Below, one piece after another: positions 7,822 through 16,755 of a stretch of 64,000 bases of DNA. The stretch is from assembly GCA_965221105.1 (NCBI GenBank), contig OZ244871.1, forward strand, positions 2,705,151-2,769,150, in the 5' to 3' direction. Position 1 is the stretch's first letter. Each line of letters starts with the position of its first letter. The translations under genes and the position numbers were made by a program. The notes under the pieces are model-generated. The model worked only from the letters and a program-made list of their open reading frames with translations. It was not told the DNA's origin and ran no database searches. The DNA is from GM7GCV1 sp965221105. GTDB taxonomy: Bacteria; Pseudomonadota; Gammaproteobacteria; Pseudomonadales; GM7GCV1.

Positions 7822-8934
7822 GTGCGTGCTTTTTCCATTGTATTACTGAGCCTGTCCGCCCTGTCTGTTCAATCATTCGAGCAAACCGAGGGCATCCATG
7901 AGGCCCGGGTCGTGCTTGCTGACCGCTCGGAGGAGACCAGGACCGCAGCCATTCGATCCGGGCTGGAGCAGGTACTGGTTCGTTACAGTGGCTTTAGCAA
8001 GCTAGCCAGCCTCGAGGGTATGGATTTGGTGCTTGGTGATGCAGAACGCTATGTCAGCGAGTATGGCGTTGAAAAGATGCGAATCAGCGATACTGGGGGG
8101 CTTGGTAGCGAAGAGGTGGATGGTCTCTGGATTCGTTTTAGCGCCGACCTTTTGGACCAGCTGGCCAACAATATGGAATTGCCTGTCTGGCCAACGCTGA
8201 GGCCAACTCTGGACTATGTTCTGGTCATTGAACTCTGGGGGGAGCCGCACATTCCCGGTTTTACAGAACGTCCGGGCATGTGGCTGGGCCTGGAACAACT
8301 GTTTGCCAACAGGGGGCTCAGTGCACACCCACTGCAGGACTTGGCATCACGGCAGATTTCTGCACGGGATGTGTGGCAGCTCAATCAGCAGACAGTTGAG
8401 TATCTCCGGAATGCAGGCGATGCGGATGTACTGCTTGTCATCCGTGCTCACCAGAGCGATGACGGCTATAACGTTGATGTGCTGTCTGTGGACCGGACGT
8501 CACATCAGCTTGTACGTTCATCAGATGTGCACCTGATCCATGCTGTTGGGAAAGGGGTGAACGCCTATCTCGACACGCTGTCCCTGGAACTGTCTTTTCT
8601 GGGCGGCAGCGGGGTGACGCAGGAGATGCGGGTGCAGGTTACCGGCATTCGCTCATTTTCCGAGTACCGCAGAGTACTTGACCTTATTGCCGGGCTGGAG
8701 CAGGTGCTTGATGTCCATTTGGAGAGCACCGACGACCGAAGCATGCAATTTATAGTAGAATATCAGTCCGATCAGGATCTGTTGACCGACGCGATCGCCA
8801 CGATTGCCGGGCTGGTCTACGTGCAGGATGCAGAACCGGGTCAGCAGGAACGAAGAAATCCGGAGCCAAAAGTGCATTTCAGGTACCCGCAATCGACCTT
8901 TTTGCCCCCTGTCGGCGTCGACCATGACAGCTAA
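7822..8934 (+). CDS. DUF2066 domain protein, exported
   Basis: A 370-residue protein of the DUF2066 family, uncharacterised and commonly located between purM and hda in gammaproteobacteria, as here. A short signal peptide (AFSIVLLSLSALSVQSF) is followed by VVLADRSEETRTAAIRSGLEQ, the typical opening, and a later block ELWGEPHIPG. The start is GTG at 7822 with AAAGG about 11 bases upstream. The 3' end overlaps the hda start by 11 bases, so the two are probably co-translated. The function is unknown; the neighbourhood is conserved but does not reveal it. Confidence 0.85.
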   Translation: MRAFSIVLLSLSALSVQSFEQTEGIHEARVVLADRSEETRTAAIRSGLEQVLVRYSGFSKLASLEGMDLVLGDAERYVSEYGVEKMRISDTGGLGSEEVDGLWIRFSADLLDQLANNMELPVWPTLRPTLDYVLVIELWGEPHIPGFTERPGMWLGLEQLFANRGLSAHPLQDLASRQISARDVWQLNQQTVEYLRNAGDADVLLVIRAHQSDDGYNVDVLSVDRTSHQLVRSSDVHLIHAVGKGVNAYLDTLSLELSFLGGSGVTQEMRVQVTGIRSFSEYRRVLDLIAGLEQVLDVHLESTDDRSMQFIVEYQSDQDLLTDAIATIAGLVYVQDAEPGQQERRNPEPKVHFRYPQSTFLPPVGVDHDS

Positions 8935-9685
8935 AACAGCTTCTGAACGAGAGCTGAAGCTGTTCCCAGATAGTATTGATCAGCAGTTACCGCTTTCAGT
9001 CAGTCTGGAAGACGGTTCAACATTCGCCAATTTTTATGTGCAACCGGGTTCCGCAAATGAGCTGGCTCTCAACGCAGTGCAGGGTGCAGGTGCGGGAGAA
9101 CATATATATCTCTGGGGTGAGCGGGGCTCCGGCTGTTCCCATTTGCTGCAGGCCGGTGTACGAAGCAGCAGAGGGCAGGGCATCTATCTTCCTCTGGATG
9201 TCCTGTCTGCTGAATCACCCTCGGACGTGTTGGCTAGTCTGGATCATTGTGACCTGCTTGCCCTGGACAGCCTGGACGCGGTGATCGGCAACCCGGAGTG
9301 GTCTGAGCAGCTGTTCTACCTGTATAACCGCATCCTTGAGCGGGAGGCGGTACTGCTGGTCGCGGCCGAATGTGCACCCGCCGAACTGACCTGTGCACTG
9401 GCCGACCTGCAATCAAGGCTGACATCCATGCAAACTCATTACCTCAGGTCAGCCGATGATCCGGGTAAGATTGAACTGATGAAGTTGCGTGCCCGAAACA
9501 GGGGTTTTGAGCTGCCTGACACAGTTGGCCACTATTTGCTCCGTCATTACTCACGCGATATCCGCGATCAAATAGGTTTTCTGGAGAAACTTGACCGGAG
9601 GTCACTGGTTGCTCAGCGAGGTTTGAGCATACAACTCGTCAAGGACGCACTTGCCGAAGAATCTACCGCTGGGAGCAGAAACTGA
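8924..9685 (+). CDS. hda: DnaA regulatory inactivator Hda
   Basis: AAA+ relative of DnaA that binds the DNA polymerase clamp and promotes hydrolysis of DnaA-bound ATP, limiting re-initiation. The N terminus carries a clamp-binding-like motif, QLPLSV. The P-loop region reads WGERGSGCSHLLQA, lacking the usual Lys as in other Hda proteins (E. coli has GREGAGRSHLLHA). LLALDSLDAVIGNPEWSEQLFYLYN is the Walker B region, and LKLRARNRGFELPDTVGHYLLRHYSRD is the lid. I chose the ATG at 8924, giving 253 residues, a usual length; the open frame extends upstream only as read-through of DUF2066. Its stop overlaps the msrB start (TGATG). Confidence 0.93.
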   Translation: MTAKTASERELKLFPDSIDQQLPLSVSLEDGSTFANFYVQPGSANELALNAVQGAGAGEHIYLWGERGSGCSHLLQAGVRSSRGQGIYLPLDVLSAESPSDVLASLDHCDLLALDSLDAVIGNPEWSEQLFYLYNRILEREAVLLVAAECAPAELTCALADLQSRLTSMQTHYLRSADDPGKIELMKLRARNRGFELPDTVGHYLLRHYSRDIRDQIGFLEKLDRRSLVAQRGLSIQLVKDALAEESTAGSRN

Positions 9686-10068
9686 TGACAGATGAACAGC
9701 ACTGGCGGGACACACTGTCCGCAGAGGAATACCGGATATGCAGGGAAAAAGGCACCGAAAGGGCCTTCACAGGACGCTACTGGGATCACTGGGAGCCGGG
9801 TGCCTACACCTGCACGTGCTGCGGTGAGGAATTGTTCGAAGCACACAGCAAGTTTGATGCAGGTTGCGGCTGGCCGAGCTTTTCAAGTCCCGCGAAAAAT
9901 GCGCGCATTGGCGAGCATGAAGACCGGAGTCTGGGTATGCTCAGAACCGAAGTGACCTGCACCAAGTGCGGTTCTCATCTGGGGCATGTCTTTCCCGATG
10001 GTCCAGCTCCAACAGGGCTGAGATACTGCATCAATTCGGCTTCCATCAGACATCAGAACGACGAATGA
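9685..10068 (+). CDS. msrB: Peptide-methionine (R)-S-oxide reductase MsrB
   Basis: Reduces methionine-R-sulfoxide in proteins using a catalytic cysteine. All family landmarks are present: the zinc-binding pairs CTCC and CTKC, the GCGWPSFSSP block, HLGHVFPDGP, and the catalytic RYCINSAS near the C terminus. The length of 127 is slightly below average but complete. The ATG overlaps the hda stop, so it is the last gene of the DUF2066-hda-msrB operon. Confidence 0.96.
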   Translation: MTDEQHWRDTLSAEEYRICREKGTERAFTGRYWDHWEPGAYTCTCCGEELFEAHSKFDAGCGWPSFSSPAKNARIGEHEDRSLGMLRTEVTCTKCGSHLGHVFPDGPAPTGLRYCINSASIRHQNDE

Positions 10069-10218
10069 GTCACTGCCCCGGAGCCGGGACTCTGTCCAGA
10101 CCCGTTCAGAAATCTCCGGTGTGCCGTAGTGCGCTGATGGACTGCCGGGGTCTGGTTCATGGTTCGCTCGGTGTCAACTGCGTCCTGCGGGCTGGCGCCG
10201 CGGCAGGCGTGCGTCCGG

Positions 10219-10860
10219 CTACTGGTTCCCTCCGAGAAGCTCACCCCCCGGCCCGACCCTCGCGCAGCCCTTGCCGCCCATGAACAGGAAGTAGGCCGAT
10301 CCTGAGCTGGCCGCGTTGGCTACGGAGGTCAATCGTAAGGTCTGCACCACCAGCTCGCCGGGACCTTGCTGGATATTGTTGCGACTGCGGTTGCTCCAGA
10401 TATGGGCACCGGCTACGGGGCGCACCTCGTAGATGTTCTCCCCAATCACCGGGGCGGCTATGCCCCATCTGTTGAGGGGTACTCGCTGCCATACACCTCT
10501 GTTGCTATTCTCATTTCGCCACTCCCAGTCGTTGAATGCACCAGCCGTCCGGTACTCACTCCCAATCTCAGCAAAAACAGTGACCGGGAAGTCATTTCGA
10601 GTGCGGGTTTGGCCGTCGGTGCTCGATAGGGTGAGCGCCAAGCGGCCCGGCCTGGCGTGGTCGCCACAGCCATCTACGACTGGGGAAACGCTTTTGAGTG
10701 TCATGGCGCAAGTCGCCCGGGTGCAGGTGGTTTGCGCCTGCGCTGCTCCTGCAAGCAGCAGGAAGAAGAGCATCGCGGCAGTGGGCGCCGCGAGGGCCGT
10801 CAGTCTAGCGGGGGGGGGGGGGGGGGGGGGTACATCACACTGAACTTTCAAGCTGAACAT
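10219..10860 (-). CDS. Secreted hypothetical protein with a seven-proline homopolymer tract inside its leader
   Basis: A 213-residue protein with no recognised domain. The start is well supported: AGGAGA lies about 8 bases before the ATG at 10860. Codons 11-17 are seven CCC codons made by an uninterrupted run of 21 C on the coding strand, followed by a signal peptide (LTALAAPTAAMLFFLLLAGAAQAQ). The mature part has cysteines in CTRATCAMTLKS and a later DWEWRNENSNRGVW block. The tract lies between the start codon and the signal peptide, so gain or loss of one base would abolish the protein or force use of the ATG at codon 30. In the present sequence the frame is open. The composition is GC-rich. 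Confidence 0.6.
   Translation of the reverse strand: MFSLKVQCDVPPPPPPPARLTALAAPTAAMLFFLLLAGAAQAQTTCTRATCAMTLKSVSPVVDGCGDHARPGRLALTLSSTDGQTRTRNDFPVTVFAEIGSEYRTAGAFNDWEWRNENSNRGVWQRVPLNRWGIAAPVIGENIYEVRPVAGAHIWSNRSRNNIQQGPGELVVQTLRLTSVANAASSGSAYFLFMGGKGCARVGPGGELLGGNQ
10810..10830. repeat. 21-base poly-G/poly-C homopolymer (candidate phase-variation tract)
   Basis: Twenty-one consecutive G on the plus strand (C on the coding strand of the secreted-protein gene). Tracts of this kind slip readily during replication. The exact length could also be a sequencing artefact. Confidence 0.9.
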
Positions 10861-11323
10861 TGTTGATTCTCCTGCCGAGGTCCTGTGAACATCGGGCCAT
10901 TTGCCAGCTTAAGTTTGTAGCACAGATTGGGCGGAAGTGCAAGCTCCAGCATTTTCCAACGTGACATGAGCCTGAAGGTTCGAGCGTATCCGCCACACAG
11001 GATCAACTGGTCGAGACAGCTGTGCACTTGTGGACGCGTCCGATGGACCAGGGCGAGCCCTGCCGGGGCCTCTGGACAAGCCGTGGACAACAGGCCTATT
11101 GCCCACCGCTTGACCACAGTCTCGCCCTTCGCGACCACAGGGTACACAGGTTCAACGGGCAATCAGCTGCCCGGTGGCGGGTGTGAGAAATACCCTACAG
11201 CAGGTCCACCGCTTTACGTCACCGGCAATGCAAGGTCACCGCTGAGCGAAAGAAAGTGCCGGTGGATTGCGGTTTACTGTTGAAAACAACACCTGTGTTT
11301 AGCAAGGGCCGCTAACGGCATCC
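10861..11323. other. Intergenic stretch with no convincing gene
   Basis: Lies upstream of the poly-C gene. Short ORFs on both strands show no domain, good start or coding pattern. It may hold the promoter for the minus-strand secreted-protein gene, but no clear -35/-10 pair was picked out. Confidence 0.4.
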
Positions 11324-11960
11324 CTACCTGTTCAGGTCATTGGTGTTGTCCTGGCTCAATGAGTTAAACAGGGGCAGGGTGGTCTTGTGCCCGCACCAGC
11401 AGTTGCGGACACCCTGAATGGTGGAAGGGCTGATCGAGAAGCACCCGCTATTCTTGTCCGAAGTACCAGGTGCCGCATTCATGGTGTTGATGCCGCCAGT
11501 CATGAAGCAAAACCTTATGTACGGGGTTCTCCTCACCAAACCCGGCCGCAGTTGTATAGATGACGGCATACTGGGGAGTCTTGGGAGACAGGCCGATAAA
11601 AGTAAAGTTGAACGCTTGGTGAAGACGCTGAAAAACACTGCGATAAGCAGCTTTATGTCTGCGAATTGCCTACCGCCGTTCCCGTCGCAGCGTTATAGAC
11701 CTTCACATAGGCCGGAAAACTGGACGGTGCGCTATCACCAGCCCGTTTCCTCAACCAATCGCACATGTTGGTACTGTCAGCTCTTACGACGGCTTGTGAC
11801 TTCGCAAAACTCTTGAGGTTTGTGAAACCGAGGCCACTTGGCTTCATTTCGCTCACCCCTGCACACGCGGTCGGGCCTTCTCGCCCGTTGCTTGTTACTG
11901 TCGTCTGCGCCACGGACGGCACCGCAAGCTCTGCCAGCAGAAGGAGCAGGGAGGTAGCTT
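11324..11960 (-). pseudogene. Decayed secreted-protein gene (several frameshifts)
   Basis: Reading the minus strand, a leucine-rich signal peptide (TSLLLLLAELAVPSVAQ) near 11950-11900 is followed by about 85 residues ending at a stop near 11653. Plausible protein text then resumes in a second frame (FNFTFIGLSPKTPQYAVIY) and a third (GCFSISPSTIQGVRNCW) down to a TAG at 11326-11324. No start codon precedes the signal peptide in frame. This pattern suggests one exported protein broken by at least two frameshifts and loss of its start. No family is recognised. It lies next to the poly-C secreted-protein gene, so both may come from the same accessory locus. Confidence 0.35.
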
Positions 11961-12093
11961 AACTTAGGGGGTGAAGCGGATCATGGGGGGGGATGTCTCC
12001 AATTGTAATTGGGTTGATTATGTGTTCTGTAGGATTTGCCACTGAAAGAGAAGCCTGGATTTCAAAGTGAGGCACTACCCGAAGGCTAGTCGC

Positions 12094-12122
12094 TTGACAG
12101 TACCTGGGACGGTTCTTAGAAT
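12094..12122 (+). promoter_or_regulatory. Sigma70 promoter of the tRNA-Glu/tRNA-Gly unit
   Basis: A perfect TTGACA at 12094-12099 and TAGAAT at 12117-12122 are separated by exactly 17 bases. A GC-rich discriminator (GCGCGCC) follows, as is usual for stable-RNA promoters under stringent control. The first tRNA begins about 70 bases downstream. Confidence 0.85.
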
Positions 12123-12190
12123 GCGCGCCTCTTCTGGTGTGGGCCGCTGGGTTTGCCGCTTGCGAATTCGGATGTCACCATAAGAGCGAC

Positions 12191-12266
12191 GTCCCGTTCG
12201 TCTAGAGGCCCAGGACACCGCCCTTTCACGGCGGTAACAGGGGTTCGACTCCCCTACGGGACGCCA
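12191..12266 (+). tRNA. tRNA-Glu (UUC)
   Basis: The acceptor stem GTCCCGT pairs with ACGGGAC. The anticodon loop CTTTCAC gives anticodon TTC, the T-loop is GGTTCGACTC, the discriminator is G, and CCA is encoded at 12264-12266. All arms fold in the standard cloverleaf. Confidence 0.96.
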
Positions 12267-12279
12267 TTTATTGAAGCCT

Positions 12280-12355
12280 GCGGGAATAGCTCAGTTGGTA
12301 GAGCGCAACCTTGCCAAGGTTGAGGTCGCCGGTTCGAACCCGGTTTCCCGCTCCA
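12280..12355 (+). tRNA. tRNA-Gly (GCC)
   Basis: The acceptor stem GCGGGAA pairs with TTCCCGC. The anticodon loop TTGCCAA gives GCC, the T-arm is CCGGTTCGAACCCGG, and CCA is encoded at 12353-12355. It is 13 bases after tRNA-Glu and shares its promoter. Integrase debris begins within 100 bases of its 3' end, so this tRNA is a likely past integration site. Confidence 0.96.
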
Positions 12356-12438
12356 AGTTACCTGGGGTACACTCAAAGTACCCACTGACCATACAAAAAC
12401 TCCAAAAAAGCTCCTGCCGAGCACAGACCTATCCAAAA

Positions 12439-12702
12439 CTACCTGTGATCACTGAATAGTAGTGCGTGTATTGACTGGTATTCCAGAGTGGTGTGCCTGT
12501 CTGTGTGCGCCATGTCATGTTGGATGTGTTCAATCGCATACCCAGCATCTGCGGCACGCTGAGTAAACAGCGAACGAACCTCATGGAATGTAACAGGTAT
12601 TCTATTGGGTGGTGTCGGGAGCACCTTTCCTGCTTCTTCACACTGCGAGATCAGTTTTCCTGGCAGCATTTGGGTGTAGTGCTTTTGTACCGTACCCTTC
12701 AT
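12439..12702 (-). pseudogene. C-terminal fragment of a tyrosine recombinase (integrase)
   Basis: About 87 residues that match the end of a phage/ICE integrase: FHEVRSLFTQRAADAGYAIE carries the HxxR motif, and MAHTDRHTTLEYQ carries the second His and the nucleophilic Tyr. The N-terminal and core domains are absent: upstream of 12702 only a few matching residues remain before the vapC gene. It reads toward the tRNA-Gly 3' end, the usual place for the integrase of an element inserted in a tRNA. Confidence 0.7.
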
Positions 12703-12725
12703 AAGTACATATTTCGGTGCCCTCG

Positions 12726-13160
12726 TTATTTTGATTGGGAAAAATAGATAGGGACATCAACCTTCTTCGCTGCTGTGGTCAATCCTGTGTCCAAGGTTGC
12801 GAGCGGGATTCCTTCACGCAGAGCGAGTTCTAAATACGCGGCATCATAGCTGCTCAAATTATAGGCCCTGGCCAGATTGAGTGTACGGTTAAATGCCTGA
12901 TGCGCCGTCAATGGATCAACCAGAATAGGCAGCTTTTCAAGCTGGGCGATAAAACGCTCCACCTCCCCGGTATCAAGCTCTTCACGCTTTTCTGCGGCTA
13001 ACAGAACATTAGTGGCTTCCAAATGCCATAAATGAGGAACAATCGCTTCACCCTCAACCAGGCTTTTTAAAATGAGTTCTGCGCGGGACTGATCGCTCTT
13101 TTTGGTGCTCATCAGTAACCAGCGCATAGCAACCGAATTATCCAGGACAAATCGATTCAT
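12726..13160 (-). CDS. vapC: VapC-like PIN-domain toxin
   Basis: PIN-domain ribonuclease, the toxin half of a type II toxin-antitoxin pair. The sequence opens with RFVLDNSVAMRWLL (first acidic residue), has HLWHLEATNVLLAA (conserved Glu), then YNLSSYDAAYLELALREGIPLATLDTGL with the last acidic residues. The length of 144 is normal. Its ATG overlaps the antitoxin stop by four bases (ATGA), so expression is coupled. The pair lies in an island remnant beside two integrase pseudogenes, which suits a mobile toxin-antitoxin module. Confidence 0.88.
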   Translation of the reverse strand: MNRFVLDNSVAMRWLLMSTKKSDQSRAELILKSLVEGEAIVPHLWHLEATNVLLAAEKREELDTGEVERFIAQLEKLPILVDPLTAHQAFNRTLNLARAYNLSSYDAAYLELALREGIPLATLDTGLTTAAKKVDVPIYFSQSK

Positions 13161-13396
13161 TGGCGGCCCAGTTCTTTAAGTTCGGCTAAGGCTTTATCAG
13201 AAATTGAGTGTTTCTGTGCAGCCAGAATATTGTCAATGGCCGCCTGAATCTTTAAATGGTTGTCAGATCGACTTGGTATCACATCAGCAACTGGTTTACC
13301 CCGGTTGGTGATAGTGAACGATTCCCCTGCCTCAACGCGACGGAGAATTTCAGGAAGCTTGGTTTTTGCATCATAGGAGCCAATTTCTTGAAGCAT
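13157..13396 (-). CDS. vapB: Phd/YefM-type antitoxin partner of VapC
   Basis: A 79-residue antitoxin with the Phd/YefM N-terminal fold: EIGSYDAKTKLPEILRRVEAGE, then FTITNRGKPVADVIPS, which binds DNA. The C-terminal tail (QAAIDNILAAQKHSISDKAL) should wrap the toxin. It precedes vapC and overlaps it by four bases. Antitoxins of this type usually repress their own promoter, which should lie in 13397-13450, an AT-rich stretch containing TATAATTAGACTAG. Confidence 0.85.
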   Translation of the reverse strand: MLQEIGSYDAKTKLPEILRRVEAGESFTITNRGKPVADVIPSRSDNHLKIQAAIDNILAAQKHSISDKALAELKELGRQ

Positions 13397-13747
13397 TCTT
13401 TAAACCTCTTTCTATAATTAGACTAGATTAACAGACTGGTTGAATGGGTCAAGGAGATGAGCTGTTAACTCGTATCATTTCAGTGGGTAATATCAAGTCA
13501 ACCGGTAATGAAAGAGTGGGGCAGCGATAGATAATATAGGCCTTTTCCCGAGTTGTATGAAACTCAGATGACCCGCTCTCGTATGCCGACTTCCAGTACC
13601 AATGGCATACAGCCATCCTATTTAATACAGAGGACAAGAAAAAAGGTGTAGGGAAGTCTGTGAAGATCCAGTGTAGGTTACTGTGTTGATAGTGCTAAAA
13701 GTGGTAACGAGAGATCGCTCGTTACCCCATTTGGAGAAGAAGATCAT
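13397..13747. other. Intergenic region between vapB and the integrase
   Basis: Divergent intergenic space. The first 50 bases are AT-rich and should hold the vapBC promoter. Near 13706-13745 the sequence GAGATCGCTCGTTACCCC precedes the integrase start; an AGAAGA stretch just before the ATG is a weak ribosome site. No gene is seen. Confidence 0.4.
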
Positions 13748-14795
13748 ATGCCCAGAATACAGCACACGCCCTTGAAAGAGGTTGAAGCAATCAAATACAC
13801 GGGCACCGGCAAAAACGCACACAGGAAAAGAGTCGATGGCGCACCGGGACTCTATTTGAGCATTCGTCCCAAAGGAACAAAATCTTGGGTGCAGGTGCTT
13901 CTCGTGAAAGGTGATCGTCGGTATGTCGGGTTGGGCGTATATGAATTGTCGCTGGAGGCTGTGCGAGAGATGGCTGCCAACAACAGGCGTATCGCCCGCG
14001 AGGGTAAAAATCCCTTCAAGAAGGGAGACAAGAACAGAAAAGGCGAGCGAGGCATCCCTACATTCAAGGCACTGGCAGAGGAAGTGATCGAAATCCAAAC
14101 TGCCAGCGCAACAAGTCCGCTCACTTGAAAGCATTGGGAATCATTTTTGCGTCACTACGCATATCCCGTTATTGGTGACATGCTAATGGACAAATCACCA
14201 TTGGCGATGTCTTGACGGTGACCATCGGAGACATGGTTCCATGGTTCAGACAATATGGCAAACCAAGAGCGAGACAGCGTTCAAGGTGTGCAGACGTAGC
14301 TCAACCATTCGATTGCTGGAAAGCATCGTAAGGACAATCCTGTAGACACATTGAAAAGAATCCTGCCGAGGAATCGGCCGAAGGTGCAGCATCATCGAGC
14401 GTTGCCGCGTATCAAGATGTTGCCGCGGCGATATAAGGTCGTGTGGGAAAGAAATGCTTGAATATTCACCAAGCTTGCATGTGAGTTCTTGGTGTTGACT
14501 GCGGTAAGATCGGGTGAAGTCAGAAAAACCACATGGAATGAAATCGACTTCGATGAGAAGACATGGACCATTCCGGGCGAGCGCATGAAGGCCGGGTAAG
14601 CTCATAGAGTACCTTTGGCTGACAGGTGCATAAACATGCTCCATGAGGCGCGAAAACTCATTGCAGAGCCTTATATCGAATCTCTGAGAGATTGTGAACC
14701 TGTGTTCCCGAGCGTGGCAGGTGTTGCCTTGAGTGACTCTACGCTCCCAAAGCTCTTGCGTGAAAACGATGTTGACGCTGTCCCACATGGTTTTA

Positions 14796-16511
14796 GCCCG
14801 CATTTCTCACCAGCCTAAAAAATGCTCATGCGCGGCTTCAATGTCGATCAGACAGCAGGATGCACAGGATCGAGCTGATCTTGTGCACTGCCGGCAGCGC
14901 ACTGTTCGGTCTCTGTGCCTGGTTATTGGCCCGATGAGCAGGGTCCGGACGCACCTGGCTCCTGGCGGCCGCCACGTGTTGAGCGCTGGATCAGTTGAGG
15001 GGTCACTGCGGATCGGTAGTGTCTCAAGTCGGCCAAGGATCCGCTCGAACAACGCCGCGTAGGGGTCACTCCCAGAGAACGACACCCACACCCTGCGCAC
15101 ACTGACCCGTATCTGCGTGCCGATCTTCAGCAACTTCAGGCGAATGGTGTCGCAGTGTGCCCTGGCCAGTTCCGTGCCCTCCAGCCCCATACGCCGCAGA
15201 TGCTGCATCACTACAGAGGCGAACGAGGACAGATACACGCGCACCTGATTGGCATGCAGGCTGTGCGTGGATGTGCGGTCGACGAACAGTGACAGCTGCT
15301 GCTCCTTGATGCGGTTGTCCATGTCGCCACGGGCACACTCCATCTGTTCGTACAGGGTGCGCGCGTCGCACTCTGCAGGACTGAGGGTGGTGACCACACA
15401 ACGGGGGGTGTCCCCCTTGGGCAGATGCTCGGCCGTGTCCACCACGCGGCGCTCACGGGACCAGCTCTTCAGCGTCCGGTCGCGGACATCCCCACACACC
15501 CGGGCCGCTTCACCAGTCTTCTCGTACACCGCCTTGGCCTCCTGCAGTTCATCGGCACTGGTGTCCTTCAGACGAGCGTTGTTCGCCAGCCCCAGCAGGA
15601 AGCCACCATGGTGCGTCTCACACCAGTCCATCATCTGTTCGCGGCAGAACCCGCTGTCACCACGCAGGAGAATACGCACCTCGGGCCACAGCGCCCGAAC
15701 TCGACCCACACTCCGCTTCAGTTCCTCCACTGTGCCCTCCGCACCGTCCTGATCGGCAGTACGCAGGCGCGCGCACAGCACCTGCTCACCACACAAGATA
15801 TACAGCGGCATGGAGCACTACTGCCGATAGTACCCGTGAAAGAAGCGGCCCTCCTGGGTGCCCTGTACCGGATCATCCGTGGCATCCACATCCAGGATAC
15901 TCTCCGCAGGCGGGCTGTCATGGGACTCCAGAAACATATCCACCAGCAGGGCATCCATCGCAGCCGTATCGGCGACAATCTTTTTGTAGCGACAGTCGGC
16001 GCCGGCAGTGAGCGGCGAGAGCTCAAGCCGGTTCAGTGTACTCGTGCCAGCCAGCGGCGTGCCCCGGTCCCCGGGACGGGCCCGGTCAGCACCGGCCAGA
16101 TCCCGACAGTCACTGAGCAGGGCCAGCACCCTGTCAGTGCGCACCTCGTCATGATCATTGAGATCCTCATAGCCCAGAACCAGGCCCATGACCCGCTGTG
16201 TGACCAGCGACTCCAGCGAGTGCTCTCTGCGGTCCTGATCACGATAATCGGTACAGCACTGGCTCAGACGATGCAGCAGATGGGTGCGCTGCTCCACCTC
16301 TCGCAGCAGGAGACCGCCGCCATTGGAACTGATCTCACCACCGTCACACCTGGCGACGATGTCGCGCCGACCAAGGCTGTGACATTCGAGTTGGGCCGAT
16401 GTACACTCTGTCGTCATAAGGTCGTCCTTCTCGTTTGGTGTAAGTTATTGAATGTACAGCATGTATACCACGAGAGACGGCCTTTTCAATTCATGTGGTG
16501 AGAAATTCGAG
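14796..16511 (-). mobile_element. IS1380-like insertion sequence inside the integrase gene
   Basis: About 1.7 kb carrying a single minus-strand transposase. The ends show an inverted repeat ATTTCTCACCA (14802-14812) / TGGTGAGAAAT (near 16496-16506). The interrupted integrase text flanks both sides, with TTA at 14793-14795 and again at 16512-16514 as the probable target duplication. Exact ends are accurate to a few bases. Confidence 0.65.
14807..16417 (-). pseudogene. IS1380 family DDE transposase, interrupted by an in-frame amber codon
   Basis: The N-terminal half (start 16417) contains ARCDGGEISSNGGGLLLREVE, DLNDHDEVRTDRVLALL and the first catalytic block ILDVDATDDPVQG followed by GRFFHGYYRQ. 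A TAG at 15820-15818 follows, and the same frame continues CSMPLYILCGEQVLCARLR, VRILLRGDSGFCREQMMDWCE (second catalytic Asp) and the C-terminal RMGLEGTELARAHCDTIRLKLLKIG. In the IS1380 family the interrupted position is normally an aromatic residue in a YYR-x-Y-C context, so a Tyr codon has probably become TAG. Apart from this codon the frame is continuous for more than 530 codons. Confidence 0.75.
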
Positions 16512-16755
16512 TTAGGTCGTCTTTTCGTGACGGTGCTCAGAACAGACAGATACGCCATACGCAGTGATTAGAGCAGCGTTGGCACACGCCGTAGGTTCTG
16601 CTGCAGAAGCTGCAGAACGTGTTTACGCAAGATCGGATTTGTTTGAGAAACGGCGTGTGCTGATGCAGGAGTACTCAAAATTTTTGAACAATTGACTCTG
16701 CATGGCATTGCCAGTCGGATTGATTACGCACGTTTTTTTGATAGAATGCCTCGCC

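Larger units (their letters stand above)
13748..16695 (+). pseudogene. Tyrosine recombinase (DUF4102-type integrase), frameshifted and split by an IS1380-like insertion
   Basis: The N-terminal arm-binding domain is intact in frame for about 125 codons (VDGAPGLYLSIRPKGTKSW, then VGLGVYELSLEAVREMAANN). The core-binding domain follows after frameshifts (FLRHYAYPVIGDM). The catalytic domain starts with VRSGEVRKTTWNEIDFDEKTW (first Arg), continues through RVPLADRCINMLHEARKL, and breaks at HGF/14795. After the insertion (14796-16511) the gene resumes with RSSFRD, a one-base loss, then CSEQTDTPYAVIRAALAHAV and AERVYARSDLFEKRRVLM to a TGA at 16695, including the nucleophilic Tyr. Several frameshifts plus the insertion make it non-functional. 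Confidence 0.75.

Noticed and set aside
10433..10866. Plus-strand ORFs crossing the poly-G tract (glycine-rich ends)
   Set aside because: No ribosome site or signal peptide; the minus-strand gene has both, so these are shadows of the GC-rich sequence.
12356..12390. GGGTAC/GTACCC hairpin after tRNA-Gly as a terminator
   Set aside because: Stem of only six pairs and no T run follows, so not supported as a rho-independent terminator.
13622..14134. 170-codon minus-strand ORF
   Set aside because: Antisense to the integrase N-terminal domain, which has recognisable motifs on the plus strand.
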